Below, one piece after another: positions 16,432 through 24,905 of a stretch of DNA of 64,000 nucleotides (position 1 is the first letter of the stretch; each line of letters opens with the position of its first letter). Position numbers and translations under genes: made by a program. The stretch comes from an uncultured Collinsella sp. (GTDB lineage Bacteria; Actinomycetota; Coriobacteriia; Coriobacteriales; Coriobacteriaceae): positions 1 through 64,000 of the forward strand of contig UQHK01000010.1 of assembly GCA_900540855.1 (NCBI GenBank). Reading direction: 5' to 3'. Under the pieces are notes generated by a model that had not been told where the DNA came from, did no database searches, and saw nothing but the letters and a program-made list of their open reading frames with translations.

Positions 16432-17829
16432 ATGGAGCGTCCCTGCGCATGGAAAAAGTACACGCCACAGCAGATCGAGGAGCTCGAGGAGCTTTGCCGC
16501 GGCTATAAGCAGTTTTTGAGCGAGAACAAGACCGAGCGCCTGTGCGTCAAGACCGGTATCAAGATGGCCGAGGAGGCGGGCTACGTCAATCTGGAGACCG
16601 TGATTGCCGAGGGCCGCGCGCTCAAGGCCGGCGACAAGGTGTACGCCGCCAATCACGGCAAGGACCTCATGCTCGTCAACCTGGGCACCGCCCCGCTCGA
16701 GCAGGGCTTTAACATCCTGGGCGCCCACGTGGACTCGCCGCGCCTGGACCTCAAGCAAAACCCCGCCTTCGAGGCCGGCGACATGGCCTATCTCGACACG
16801 CACTACTATGGCGGCGTCAAGAGCTACCACTGGGTCGCTTCCCCGCTCGCACTCGTAGGCGTCATCTGCAAAAAGGATGGCACCACCGTCGACATCAACA
16901 TCGGTGACAAGGCCGACGACCCGGTCTTTACCATCTCCGACCTGCTGATCCACCTCTCGAGCGAGCAGATGGCCAAGCCCGCCAAGGACGCCGTCGACGC
17001 CGAGATCCTCGACGTGATCGTGGGCGGCCGTCCCGTCAAGTTTGACGAGGACGACAAGGACGCCCCCAAGGAGCCCGTCAAGCAGATGTTCCTGGACATC
17101 CTCAAGGAGCAGTACGCCGTCGAGGAGGAGGACTTCCTCTCCGCCGAGATTGAGGTCGTGCCCGCCGGCCCGGCCCGCGACATGGGCCTCGACCGCTCCA
17201 TGATTCTGGGCTATGGCCACGACGACCGTGTCTGCGCCTATCCGTCCATGCTCGCCCAGATCAACGTCGCCAACGTGGAGCGCACGAGCATCACACTCAT
17301 CGTCGACAAGGAGGAGATCGGTTCCGTGGGTGCCACCGGCATGACGAGCCGTTTCTTCGAGAACACCGTCGCCGAGATCATGACGCTCGCCGGCGAGGAT
17401 AGCCCGCTGGCCCTGCGCCGTGCACTCGCCCACAGCCGTATGCTCTCCTCTGACGTGTCCGCCGGCTTCGACCCGGGCTACGCCGGCAAGTTCGAAACCA
17501 AGAACGCAGCCTTTATGGGTCGCGGCCTGTGCTTTAACAAGTACACGGGCAGCCGCGGCAAGGGTGGCTCAAACGACGCCGACGCCGAGTATGTGGCCCT
17601 CATCCGCGACATCATGGACGAGGCCGGCGTGGACTTCCAGACCTGTGAGCTCGGCCGCGTCAACGCGGGCGGCGGTGGCACCATCGCCTACATCATGGCC
17701 AAGTACGGCATGAACGTCATCGACTCCGGTGTTGCCGTCCTGTCCATGCACGCCCTGTGGGAGGTCGCCAACAAGGCCGACATCTACGAGGCCTATCGCG
17801 GCTACAAGGCCTTCATCGAGCGCGCCTAA
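16432..17829 (+). CDS. M18-family zinc aminopeptidase
   Basis: Cytoplasmic metallo-aminopeptidase of 465 aa that trims N-terminal residues from peptides. Metal-binding and catalytic blocks are visible: NILGAHVDSPR (about 95-105), VDKEEIGSVGATGM (about 300-313), SSDVSAGFDP (about 340-349), and a C-terminal SMHALWE. Members are tetrahedral dodecamers. I start at ATG 16432 because GAAAGGAGC lies just before it; the longer reading from 16033 crosses the divergent polA start. A strong hairpin terminator follows directly, before yaaA. Confidence 0.9.
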   Translation: MERPCAWKKYTPQQIEELEELCRGYKQFLSENKTERLCVKTGIKMAEEAGYVNLETVIAEGRALKAGDKVYAANHGKDLMLVNLGTAPLEQGFNILGAHVDSPRLDLKQNPAFEAGDMAYLDTHYYGGVKSYHWVASPLALVGVICKKDGTTVDINIGDKADDPVFTISDLLIHLSSEQMAKPAKDAVDAEILDVIVGGRPVKFDEDDKDAPKEPVKQMFLDILKEQYAVEEEDFLSAEIEVVPAGPARDMGLDRSMILGYGHDDRVCAYPSMLAQINVANVERTSITLIVDKEEIGSVGATGMTSRFFENTVAEIMTLAGEDSPLALRRALAHSRMLSSDVSAGFDPGYAGKFETKNAAFMGRGLCFNKYTGSRGKGGSNDADAEYVALIRDIMDEAGVDFQTCELGRVNAGGGGTIAYIMAKYGMNVIDSGVAVLSMHALWEVANKADIYEAYRGYKAFIERA

Positions 17830-17842
17830 CCAACCCTTCATC

Positions 17843-17917
17843 AGTTGCGGTGAAATACGGACTAAACTGGCCCATAAACGGCCAAAACAGACCGTATTCC
17901 ACCGCAACTTCCTTTTT
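17843..17917 (+). terminator. Aminopeptidase terminator with 18-bp stem
   Basis: Arms 17843-17860 and 17892-17909 pair perfectly except one position, with an inner GGCC/GGCC stem. CTTCCTTTTT follows. It lies only 20 nt before the yaaA ribosome site. Confidence 0.75.
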
Positions 17918-17932
17918 GGCAGAGGAGAGTCC

Positions 17933-18742
17933 ATGCTGCAGGTCATCATTTCGCCCGCCAAGCAGATGCGTGCGGCCCAAGATGCTTTTGAAGTCCTGGG
18001 CATTCCACCTTTTGCGCACGAGACGGCTCACCTCCACCGCGCACTGCTAGATATCGAGCGGAATGAAGGCAGCGGCGGCCTGCAGGCGCTCTGGAACGTG
18101 AGTGATAAACTGCTGGGGCCTTGCCTCAACACCCTGCATGAGTTCCGGCCCATCCTGAATAACAGCGATCTCGACAATCCCGCACTCGCCCGCCACCTCT
18201 CCCCTGCCGTCATGTCCTATCACGGCATTCAATACCAGAGCATGGCACCCGAGGTGATGGATTCCGCGCAGCTCGCATGGCTGCAAAGCCACCTGTGGAT
18301 CCTCTCTGGCCTCTACGGGTGCGTTCGCCCCTTTCATGCCGTCGAACCATATCGGCTGGAGATGGGCGCGAAGCTCGCCGTTGACGATGCCCGAGACCTC
18401 TATGCGTTTTGGAGCGACAAGCTCGCGCGGGCTATCGCCCCGGCAGGCTCAAACACCACGATCGTCAACCTCGCCAGCGTAGAGTACGCCAAAGCCGTTC
18501 TGCCCCATCTCGCGGGCGACGCCACGGTCGTCACGTGCCTCTTTGGCGAAGGCATCCGCAACGGCAAGCCCATCCAGCGCTCGACCGCCAGCAAAAAGGC
18601 ACGTGGTTCCATGGTGCGCTGGATGGCAGAAAACAAGCTCGAGGATGTAAGCGGGCTCACCGCGTTTGACGTTGGTTATCGTCACTTTCCCGAGCTTTCA
18701 AATAAGAACACTTTGGTCTTCCTGAACGAACAGACCTTGTAG
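17933..18742 (+). CDS. yaaA: Peroxide stress protein YaaA family
   Basis: DUF328/UPF0246 protein of 269 aa. E. coli YaaA lowers free iron and so limits Fenton damage during hydrogen peroxide stress; the biochemical activity is unsettled. Family features are the start MLQVIISPAKQM, the central YHGIQYQSM and SGLYGCVRPFHAVEPYRLEMG, and the C-terminal KKARGSMVRWM. GAGGAGAG lies before ATG 17933. A DNA-binding fold has been shown for the family. It ends 40 nt from the convergent membrane-protein gene. Confidence 0.88.
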   Translation: MLQVIISPAKQMRAAQDAFEVLGIPPFAHETAHLHRALLDIERNEGSGGLQALWNVSDKLLGPCLNTLHEFRPILNNSDLDNPALARHLSPAVMSYHGIQYQSMAPEVMDSAQLAWLQSHLWILSGLYGCVRPFHAVEPYRLEMGAKLAVDDARDLYAFWSDKLARAIAPAGSNTTIVNLASVEYAKAVLPHLAGDATVVTCLFGEGIRNGKPIQRSTASKKARGSMVRWMAENKLEDVSGLTAFDVGYRHFPELSNKNTLVFLNEQTL

Positions 18743-18782
18743 GACCACCGCTACTTTTGAATGTGCTGCCTAGGCACGGCGT

Positions 18783-19304
18783 CTATTCCGCCAAGCCGTC
18801 GGCTCTGGCAATTTCATTTGTCGAGCCGTCCTGATAGGTAGTCTTGACATGTTCTACCTCGGACACCTTGACGCCCGACGGAGGCTCCAGACGCCATTCC
18901 GTCAGGGCGATATCCATGGTCGTGGGAACGTCTCCTTGATTTTTGAGCTTCACCGTCAGCGTTTTGAGCGCCGCATCAAACGTCACGCGTTCGATTTCTT
19001 CACCTGGAATGGACCCACCACTCAGCTGCAACTGCACAAACTCATCGCGCGGGTACCAATAATCGCCCGGAACGGCGAGCGTATTGGCATTACCGCCAGT
19101 ACTCCTCACCGTCATAATCGGTAGGCTATCATCAGCCTCGAACTCCCAGCCAGCGCCGCCGCGACCGCCAAACGTCCAAATACAAAAGGCAATCACCAAC
19201 ACGGCAAGCACCGCAAAACCAATCGCGACAAGGCCATGGTGCGCACGGCTTTCCTCGGCCGATACATCCCATTGCGTCTCTCGATATAGATGCTTGTCTT
19301 CCAT
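18783..19304 (-). CDS. Small membrane-anchored protein of unknown function
   Basis: 173 aa. A short polar N-terminus with many charged residues is followed by one hydrophobic segment at about residues 26-47 (VAIGFAVLAVLVIAFCIWTF). An extracellular domain of about 120 residues is rich in beta-forming sequence. No lipobox is seen, so it is probably a type II anchored protein. GGGGAGG lies 6 nt before the ATG at 19304. An uninterrupted reading frame runs on upstream to 20855, but that part is antisense to thiC. I do not recognise the family. It is divergent from the TPP riboswitch-thiC unit. Confidence 0.65.
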   Translation of the reverse strand: MEDKHLYRETQWDVSAEESRAHHGLVAIGFAVLAVLVIAFCIWTFGGRGGAGWEFEADDSLPIMTVRSTGGNANTLAVPGDYWYPRDEFVQLQLSGGSIPGEEIERVTFDAALKTLTVKLKNQGDVPTTMDIALTEWRLEPPSGVKVSEVEHVKTTYQDGSTNEIARADGLAE

Positions 19305-19373
19305 GTTCGCCTCCCCACAGGCACGCTCGTTAGGCCAATCGTACCCATTCGAGCTATACTTGAGCCCATTACA

Positions 19374-19468
19374 TAAACGGGGAGCTTGCAGGACAAGACG
19401 GCAGGCTGAGACTGGGCGCGCCCGCCCTGACCCGCAAACCTGATATGGGTAATGCCAACGAAGGGAGC
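19374..19468 (+). promoter_or_regulatory. TPP riboswitch (THI element)
   Basis: Carries the aptamer landmarks ACGGGGAGC, GGCTGAGACTGGGC, ACCTGATATGGGTAATGCC and GAAGGGAGC in the right order and spacing. It ends 8 nt before the thiC start. The AAGGGAG near its 3' end is also the thiC Shine-Dalgarno, so ligand binding should block translation directly. No separate terminator is present, which supports translational control. Confidence 0.93.
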
Positions 19469-19475
19469 CGTGCCA

Positions 19476-20810
19476 ATGAGCACACAGACCGAGCCCAAGC
19501 TCGTCACGCAAATCGACTTCGCCCGCGCCGGGCAGATCACGCCGCAGATGAAGGAAGTCGCCGAGCGCGAGCATCGCGACCCCGAGTACATCCGCGAGCG
19601 CGTGGCCGACGGCCGCATCGCCATTCCCGCCAACATCGTGCATATCAAAAAGGGCATGCGCGCCTTTGGTGTCGGCGAGGGCCTGGCCACCAAGGTCAAC
19701 GTCAACCTGGGCATCTCGGGCGACAAGGCCGATGCCGCCGAGGAATGGAAGAAGGTCAAGATCGCCGAGGACTTTGGCGCCGACGCCATCATGGACCTTT
19801 CCAACTCGGGCAAAACGCGCCAGTTCCGCCAGCAGCTCATCGACGAGACACCGCTCATGGTGGGCACGGTGCCCATGTACGACGCCATCGGCTATATGGA
19901 AAAGCCGCTGGTCAAGCTCACCAAGGACGACCTGCTCGAGGTCGTGCGCGCGCACGCCGAGGATGGCGTGGACTTTATGACCATCCACTGCGGCATCAAC
20001 AAGTCGGTCACCAAGACCTTTAAGGAGACCGGCCGCCTGATGAACATCGTCAGTCGCGGCGGCTCGCTGCTGTTTGGCTGGATGGAGGTCACCGGCAACG
20101 AAAACCCCTTCTACGAGTACTTTGACGAGCTGCTCGAGATCTGCCACGAGTACGACGTGACGATTTCGCTCGGCGACTCCTGCCGCCCGGGCTGCCTCTA
20201 CGACTCCAACGACGCCACCGAGACCGCTGAGATGATCGAGCTGGGCAAGCTGTGCAAGCGCGCTTGGGCTGCCGGCGTCCAGGTCATGGTCGAGGGTCCG
20301 GGTCACATGGCGCTCGACGAGATCGCCGCCAACATGAAACTGCAGAAGCGCCTGTGCCACAATGCCCCGTTCTATGTGCTCGGGCCGCTGGTGACCGATA
20401 TCGGCGTGGGTTACGACCACATCACCGCTGCCATCGGCGGCGCCATCTCCGCCAGCTCCGGTGCCGACTTCCTGTGCTACGTGACGCCGGCTGAGCACCT
20501 GTGCCTGCCCAACGCCCAGGACGTGCTCGATGGCCTCATGGCCACCAAGATTGCCGCGCACGCCGCCGATATCGCCAAGAAGGTGCCGCACGCCCGCGAC
20601 ATGGACGACAAGATGGGCCAGGCACGCCGCAAGCTCGACTGGGATGCCATGTGGAAGTGTGCTCTCGATCCGGTCACCGGTAAGAAGCGCTACGAGGAAT
20701 CCCCCGCCGCCACCGAGGGCACCTGCACCATGTGTGGCAAGATGTGCGCCGTCCGTACCGTCAACAAGATCTTCGAGGGCACCACGATCGACCTCGGCAT
20801 GGAGGACTAG
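19476..20810 (+). CDS. thiC: Phosphomethylpyrimidine synthase ThiC
   Basis: Radical SAM enzyme that turns aminoimidazole ribotide into the HMP-P pyrimidine of thiamine. The 444-aa protein is the short form without the plant and proteobacterial N-terminal extension. It keeps FGVGEGLATKVNVNLGIS near its start, VEGPGHMALDEI, and the C-terminal CTMCGKMC, a CX2CX4C iron-sulfur motif that binds SAM. Start ATG 19476 uses a ribosome site inside the TPP riboswitch. thiD follows after 180 bp, separated by a hairpin. Confidence 0.96.
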   Translation: MSTQTEPKLVTQIDFARAGQITPQMKEVAEREHRDPEYIRERVADGRIAIPANIVHIKKGMRAFGVGEGLATKVNVNLGISGDKADAAEEWKKVKIAEDFGADAIMDLSNSGKTRQFRQQLIDETPLMVGTVPMYDAIGYMEKPLVKLTKDDLLEVVRAHAEDGVDFMTIHCGINKSVTKTFKETGRLMNIVSRGGSLLFGWMEVTGNENPFYEYFDELLEICHEYDVTISLGDSCRPGCLYDSNDATETAEMIELGKLCKRAWAAGVQVMVEGPGHMALDEIAANMKLQKRLCHNAPFYVLGPLVTDIGVGYDHITAAIGGAISASSGADFLCYVTPAEHLCLPNAQDVLDGLMATKIAAHAADIAKKVPHARDMDDKMGQARRKLDWDAMWKCALDPVTGKKRYEESPAATEGTCTMCGKMCAVRTVNKIFEGTTIDLGMED

Positions 20811-20905
20811 CCCTGTCGCCGCGGCCGCTTCTGGCGGCGAGCTGGCGCCTGTCAATTATTGACGCGTGAACATTTGCTTACATTTGCGTAAAGATTGCAT
20901 CGCCC

Positions 20906-20940
20906 GCCCGGGTTCGACACAGAGTCGGCCCGGGCATCTT
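20906..20940 (+). terminator. thiC terminator
   Basis: GCCCGGG (20906-20912) pairs with CCCGGGC (20929-20935), extended by an inner CGAC/GTCG stem, then ATCTTTATAAT. The TATAAT at 20941-20946 might serve as a thiD -10 box, but no good -35 is visible. Confidence 0.65.
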
Positions 20941-20992
20941 TATAATGCTGGCTTAAAGACCCATTTGATTCCGACCGAACAAGGGAGCGAAC

Positions 20993-21823
20993 ATGGATCG
21001 CAGTAAGGTACCTGCCGTTCTATCCATCGCAGGATCCGATTCCAGCGGTGGCGCCGGCATTCAGGCCGACATCAAGACCATCACGGCGCACCGCCTGTAT
21101 GCCGAGACGGCTATCACCGCTATCACCGCACAGAACACCCTGGGCGTCACCGCCGTGCAGAACATCTCCCCGAATATTGTCGCGGCGCAGGTCGATGCCG
21201 TCTTTGACGATATCCGCCCCAACGCCATCAAGATCGGCATGGTTTCCTCTGCCGAGATTATCGAAGTCATCGCCGACCGCCTGAGCGCCTGGAACGCGAC
21301 AAACGTGGTAGTCGACCCCGTCATGGTAGCCACCTCGGGCGCACGGCTGATTGCCGAAGATGCCGCCGAGGCGCTCACCCGCCGCCTGTTCCCACTAGCG
21401 ACGGTTATCACGCCCAATATTCCCGAGGCCATGGCCCTGCTCAACTACGAGGTCGACTCCGAGCGCACGCAGCAAAATGCTGCCATGCTCCTCACCCGCC
21501 GCTTCGGTTGCGCATCCCTCGTTAAGGGCGGGCATCTTGTCAACGAGGCCAACGATGTACTGGCCGAACCCGCGCCACTCGATGACGAGGGCAACCATCT
21601 GGGAGATCCACTCACCACGTGGTTCCGCCACAAGCGCATCGAGACCGACAACACGCACGGCACCGGCTGCACGCTCTCGTCCGCCATCGCCTGCGCGCTG
21701 GCCCAGGGCATGGATCTTGCCGACGCCGTCAACGCGGGCAAGGCCTACCTAACGGGCGCCCTCGCCGCCGGCCTGGACATGGGCAAAGGCCCTGGCCCCG
21801 TCAACCACATGTGGCAGTACTAA
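20993..21823 (+). CDS. thiD: Hydroxymethylpyrimidine / phosphomethylpyrimidine kinase
   Basis: Phosphorylates HMP and HMP-P to HMP-PP, the pyrimidine partner for thiamine-phosphate synthase. At 276 aa it has the usual length. Ribokinase-fold features are IAGSDSSGGAGIQADIKT (residues 12-29), VVVDPVMVATSG (about 103-114), TPNIPEA and the ATP/anion-hole motif DNTHGTGCTLSSAIA near residue 222, which holds the catalytic Cys/Asp region. AAGGGAGC precedes the ATG. It follows thiC, so the window holds a pyrimidine-branch pair; the thiazole genes and thiE are elsewhere. Confidence 0.94.
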   Translation: MDRSKVPAVLSIAGSDSSGGAGIQADIKTITAHRLYAETAITAITAQNTLGVTAVQNISPNIVAAQVDAVFDDIRPNAIKIGMVSSAEIIEVIADRLSAWNATNVVVDPVMVATSGARLIAEDAAEALTRRLFPLATVITPNIPEAMALLNYEVDSERTQQNAAMLLTRRFGCASLVKGGHLVNEANDVLAEPAPLDDEGNHLGDPLTTWFRHKRIETDNTHGTGCTLSSAIACALAQGMDLADAVNAGKAYLTGALAAGLDMGKGPGPVNHMWQY

Positions 21824-21832
21824 ATAGCCAGC

Positions 21833-21872
21833 AACCTGCCAAAAAGGAACAGGTTTATTTTGGCAGGTTTTA
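21833..21872 (+). terminator. thiD terminator
   Basis: AACCTGCCAAAA (21833-21844) pairs with TTTTGGCAGGTT (21858-21869), then TTATC. Confidence 0.8.
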
Positions 21873-21888
21873 TCTGGGCAAACGTCAA

Positions 21889-21918
21889 AACCGCCACAAG
21901 GGCACCTTTGTGGCGGTT
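21889..21918. terminator. Second hairpin after thiD
   Basis: AACCGCCACAAGG with CCTTTGTGGCGGTT: about 12 bp, with AAAA before it and TTCC after it. It is similar in sequence to the hairpin at 22081-22107, so the two may be copies that flank the repeat cluster. Confidence 0.5.
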
Positions 21919-21926
21919 CCAGCAAA

Positions 21927-22065
21927 TGTCTCGATCTGTAACAGATAGGAACGATTTAGCCGCCCAGATGTTACAGATCGAGACATTCAAATTCCGCTGA
22001 AACGAAAATCTCAATCTGTAACAGTAATTCGGCAAAATCGACCCTAGATGTTACAGGTCGAGACA
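21927..22065. repeat. Two tandem hairpin repeats, 80-bp period
   Basis: Copy 1 has perfect 17-bp arms, 21927-21943 and 21969-21985, around a 25-nt spacer. Copy 2 has arms 22009-22023 and 22049-22065 with two mismatches. The right arms TGTTACAGATCGAGACA and TGTTACAGGTCGAGACA are exactly 80 bp apart, while the spacers differ. Together with the flanking hairpins, this 270-bp intergenic gap holds five inverted repeats. Confidence 0.75.
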
Positions 22066-22078
22066 AAGCAACGAAACA

Positions 22079-22110
22079 AGCCACCACAAGGGAAACTTTT
22101 GTGGTGGTTT
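22079..22110 (-). terminator. GDSL esterase gene terminator
   Basis: CCACCACAA (22081-22089) pairs with TTGTGGTGG (22099-22107); on the minus strand CTTGTTTCG follows. It lies 10 nt past the stop codon. Confidence 0.65.
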
Positions 22111-22119
22111 GGGGTCGCG

Positions 22120-22779
22120 CTACTCACCGAGCATCTCTTGGAGCTTGGCTGCCACGGCGTGGCCCAAGCTCTCGTGGCTTTCGGGCATCATGTGTAGATA
22201 ATCGATATCGCCCGGCTCGGCAAAGTCGGCGGCATTCAAAAAGTCGCAGCCAAACTGCTCCGCCACATGTGCATAGTACTCGGCAAACTGCTCCGAGGCC
22301 TCGACGGAGCGCTCGTCAAAGTCGGTCATATACACATCGGCGATCTGCGGCTTGATCTTAATGGGCGCCATAAGCAAAATGCGCGGGCAGGGCGCGGCGT
22401 CAGTCCAGGGAAACGCGCGGACGGCGCGAATCAGCGCCATGGCGCCACGGGCGATATCGGAAGCCGTCACGTTAAAGACCGTCTTACAGTCGTTGGTGCC
22501 CAGCATGATCACAATGGCGTCCAGCGGCTTATGGGCCTCGAGCAGCATCGGAAGCGCGCGAATGCCGTTGAGGTTAGTGTCCAGGTGGCACATATCGTCG
22601 CGCACCGTCGTGCGGCCGTTGAGCCCCTCCTCAATCACATGCCAGCCCTCGCCCAGGTCACGCTGCGCCACGCCGCACCAGCGTACATCCTGCGCATAGC
22701 GTACCGCGGTGCCATCGCGCATACCAGCCGGATCATAGCCATAGGTGTTGCTGTCGCCAAAGCACATAACGTTTTTCAT
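22120..22779 (-). CDS. SGNH/GDSL-type esterase
   Basis: Probable esterase or arylesterase of 219 aa; it has no signal peptide and so is likely cytoplasmic. The GDSL block is MCFGDSNTYGYDP (about residues 5-17) with the nucleophile Ser. Block II Gly and Arg lie in EEGLNGRTTVRDD, block III in IVIMLGTNDCK with the oxyanion Asn. The catalytic Asp-His pair is in DYLHMMPESH near the C-terminus. This layout matches the arylesterase group of Mycobacterium smegmatis. Start ATG 22779 follows GGGGAG; six more upstream codons are unlikely. Natural substrate unknown. Confidence 0.85.
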   Translation of the reverse strand: MKNVMCFGDSNTYGYDPAGMRDGTAVRYAQDVRWCGVAQRDLGEGWHVIEEGLNGRTTVRDDMCHLDTNLNGIRALPMLLEAHKPLDAIVIMLGTNDCKTVFNVTASDIARGAMALIRAVRAFPWTDAAPCPRILLMAPIKIKPQIADVYMTDFDERSVEASEQFAEYYAHVAEQFGCDFLNAADFAEPGDIDYLHMMPESHESLGHAVAAKLQEMLGE

Positions 22780-22794
22780 CGTAAGCTCCCCACT

Positions 22795-22832
22795 CAATAA
22801 AAAGCCGACGGAAGCAGCCTCTCCCGTCGGCT
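22795..22832 (-). terminator. Terminator of the PARG-like gene
   Basis: GAGCCGACGG...CCGTCGGCTTTTTATT on the minus strand: 9-bp stem with a strong T-run, 26 nt after the stop. Confidence 0.85.
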
Positions 22833-22857
22833 CGACCTATCTGTCAGCACGTACCGA

Positions 22858-23988
22858 TTACAGGTACTTGCGCCAATCGTCATCGTCCTCATCGTCCTCG
22901 GCAGCGGCCTGAGCCTGCTCGGCGGCACGGGCGGCCGCAGCCCGGGCGGCAACCTGGGCATAGGACTCCTCGTTGCGCTCGGGGAAGCTTGCCAACACAT
23001 GCTCGAACTTGGCGAAGTCCTCATCCCAGCGCGTAGAGGGCACAGCAAAGAAGACCTGCTTGACCTTGAAGTCGCCCGATGCGAGCTCCTTGCGGAAAAT
23101 CTCGGCCACGGCCTCGGCATCAAAACCGTTGTTGTCGCAGCCCCAAGCGCCCAGTACGAGCTTCTCGCGATCCAGCTCGTCGCAGATGGCGAGCACAAAG
23201 CGGATACGGTCGCGCAGCGCGTCCAGCAGCGCATCGTCGCTCACGCGGTACTCCTGGCGTGCGCGCTTGGCATTGGGCGCGGCGGCCACGATCACATCGG
23301 CATACGCATGCACGTGGTTGCGGTCAAAACGCACCGCAGGCACTACCAGCGCACGGTTGCGGTAGAGCTCGCAGTTGATATTGCGGCGACGGTTCTCGCC
23401 ATACCACTTGCGCTGCTTGTCGAGCACGTTGTACAGATACGAATCGGCGCAGAGCGTAGCCTCCTGGCCCAGATAGCCCTGGATGTAGCCGCCACCCGGG
23501 TTGGTGAACGAGGCAAAGGCGAGCACTGCCATGTCGCAGAACTGCGCATAGCCACGGCCGTTGTCCAGAATGGCCTGCGTGGCGGAGGCATCAAGCACGG
23601 TGACCTCGGGCAGGGTCGGAGCGGGCTCCTCGGCAGGCGCGGACTCGGTCTCTGCGGGTTCCTCGGCAGGCGCAGACTCGTCCGTGACCTCGGTCTCGAC
23701 GGACGCAACCTCAGCGGCCTCGACCTCGGCGGACTCAGACTCCTCGGCAACCGGCTCCTCGGCAGCCGCAGCCGCTTGGGCCTTGGCCTTCATCGCCGCG
23801 ACAAAGCCGGCAGGCATACCGTCGAATTCGCGAACGCCGGCAAGCGAGCGCTCGATATCCTTGGCACACGCCTCGGACACAGCCGCCACGTGGCGCTCGG
23901 CGGCCTTTGCGCGAGCCTCACGCTTGGGGTTGGGCTGTCCCGCGCGGTTGGGCCTGCGGTTACGGTTCCTGTTGTCGACATCTGCCAT
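22858..23988 (-). CDS. TIGR02452-family (microbial PARG-like) protein with altered catalytic motif
   Basis: 376 aa. The C-terminal macro-type domain (about 130-345) resembles bacterial poly(ADP-ribose) glycohydrolase-like proteins, which cut ADP-ribose chains. It has the family NPGGGYIQGYLGQEATLC, but the signature GGG...QEE reads QEA here (Gln175-Glu176-Ala177), so the second Glu, catalytic in characterised PARGs, is missing. A low-complexity Ala/Glu-rich stretch (about 70-128) separates the basic N-terminus from the domain. The tail is acidic. The family call is good; activity is doubtful, and ADP-ribose binding without hydrolysis is a fair alternative. Confidence 0.75.
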   Translation of the reverse strand: MADVDNRNRNRRPNRAGQPNPKREARAKAAERHVAAVSEACAKDIERSLAGVREFDGMPAGFVAAMKAKAQAAAAAEEPVAEESESAEVEAAEVASVETEVTDESAPAEEPAETESAPAEEPAPTLPEVTVLDASATQAILDNGRGYAQFCDMAVLAFASFTNPGGGYIQGYLGQEATLCADSYLYNVLDKQRKWYGENRRRNINCELYRNRALVVPAVRFDRNHVHAYADVIVAAAPNAKRARQEYRVSDDALLDALRDRIRFVLAICDELDREKLVLGAWGCDNNGFDAEAVAEIFRKELASGDFKVKQVFFAVPSTRWDEDFAKFEHVLASFPERNEESYAQVAARAAAARAAEQAQAAAEDDEDDDDWRKYL

Positions 23989-24052
23989 GAGTGGTCACCT
24001 TTCCTGTCGCTGCCGCTTTCGGTTTTTCCCATCCATGATACCCCGCCACGTA

Positions 24053-24082
24053 CAAAAAAGACGGCCCCGAAGGACCGCCTTT
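24053..24082 (-). terminator. Terminator of the Bax-inhibitor-like gene
   Basis: GGCGGTCC-TTCG-GGGCCGTC on the minus strand, with G-U pairs and a TTCG tetraloop, followed by TTTTTT. Confidence 0.85.
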
Positions 24083-24125
24083 AGCATTGATTTACGCACG
24101 CGGCAAGCACCGCTGCAACTCGCCG

Positions 24126-24821
24126 CTAGTCGCGACGACCAAGGATATTCAGGATACGCAGGAACACGTTGATGATATCCACGAACAGGTTGGACGCCAT
24201 GAGCACGGCGTTGGGCAGCGTGGGCGGCACCGTCGTGGCCACATAGGTGTCGTAGCCAATAAAACCGGCGAACACCACGATCACGATCAGGTCGGTAATA
24301 GACTGCGAAACACCCATAAACATCAGCACGATCTCGACCAGGATCGTGGCAAGCAGAACGCCAAAACCGATGCCGTACACGCGCTGGAAGAACTTGGGGA
24401 AGGTCACGCCCAGCGCGCCAAAGACAAAGGTGATGGCGGCGGTGGCGATAAAGGCGGTGTTGATGGTGGGCAGGTCGTAGTTGGCAAGGCCAAACGACGC
24501 GGTCAGGCCAAAGGTGCTCGCAAAGATCACGTAACCCGTGAGCGACAGGCCCACAGACTGCTTGCCCGCGGCAGCCGACATCATAACCATGCCGACGATG
24601 GTCAAAATAAATGAGCCAAAGACCAGCGGCAAAGCGGCGCCGCTCATCATCATGCGCGCAAACGACATGGTGCTCGTAAAGTAAGCACCGGCGCCCATGG
24701 CGCAAAAGCCCAAAAAGATCAGGGCAGACATGACAAGGTTGTACGCGCGCGGCGACATCTCCTTGGCACGGCTTGCGCCGCTCTCGACGGGGCCGTTCTG
24801 ATAGCCCTGGATATCGTTCAT
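24126..24821 (-). CDS. Bax inhibitor-1 / YccA family membrane protein
   Basis: 231 aa with about seven membrane helices. Members of this family (BI-1, YccA, BsYetJ) are pH-sensitive calcium channels or modulators of the FtsH protease. The C-terminal FAGFIGYDTYVA and NLFVDIINVFLRIL are the conserved family end, including the Asp residues that form the pore latch in BsYetJ. GAAAGGACG precedes the ATG. It is transcribed before the PARG-like gene, but a strong terminator separates them. Confidence 0.88.
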   Translation of the reverse strand: MNDIQGYQNGPVESGASRAKEMSPRAYNLVMSALIFLGFCAMGAGAYFTSTMSFARMMMSGAALPLVFGSFILTIVGMVMMSAAAGKQSVGLSLTGYVIFASTFGLTASFGLANYDLPTINTAFIATAAITFVFGALGVTFPKFFQRVYGIGFGVLLATILVEIVLMFMGVSQSITDLIVIVVFAGFIGYDTYVATTVPPTLPNAVLMASNLFVDIINVFLRILNILGRRD

Positions 24822-24905
24822 AGTTTCGTCCTTTCAAAAAGCGCCGCGAATGACGGCGCAGCAGATGACAAGATTCCTACCATTGTACCCGAACGCCGTG
24901 CGTCC

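Noticed and set aside
19305..20855. Upstream 517 codons of a 690-aa minus ORF
   Set aside because: This part is antisense to thiC and the riboswitch. Only the last 173 codons, with a ribosome site and a membrane helix, are kept as a gene.
21927..22065. Possible short CRISPR array
   Set aside because: Only two units, each an inverted repeat with differing inner spacers, and no cas genes nearby. The hairpin-repeat explanation fits better.
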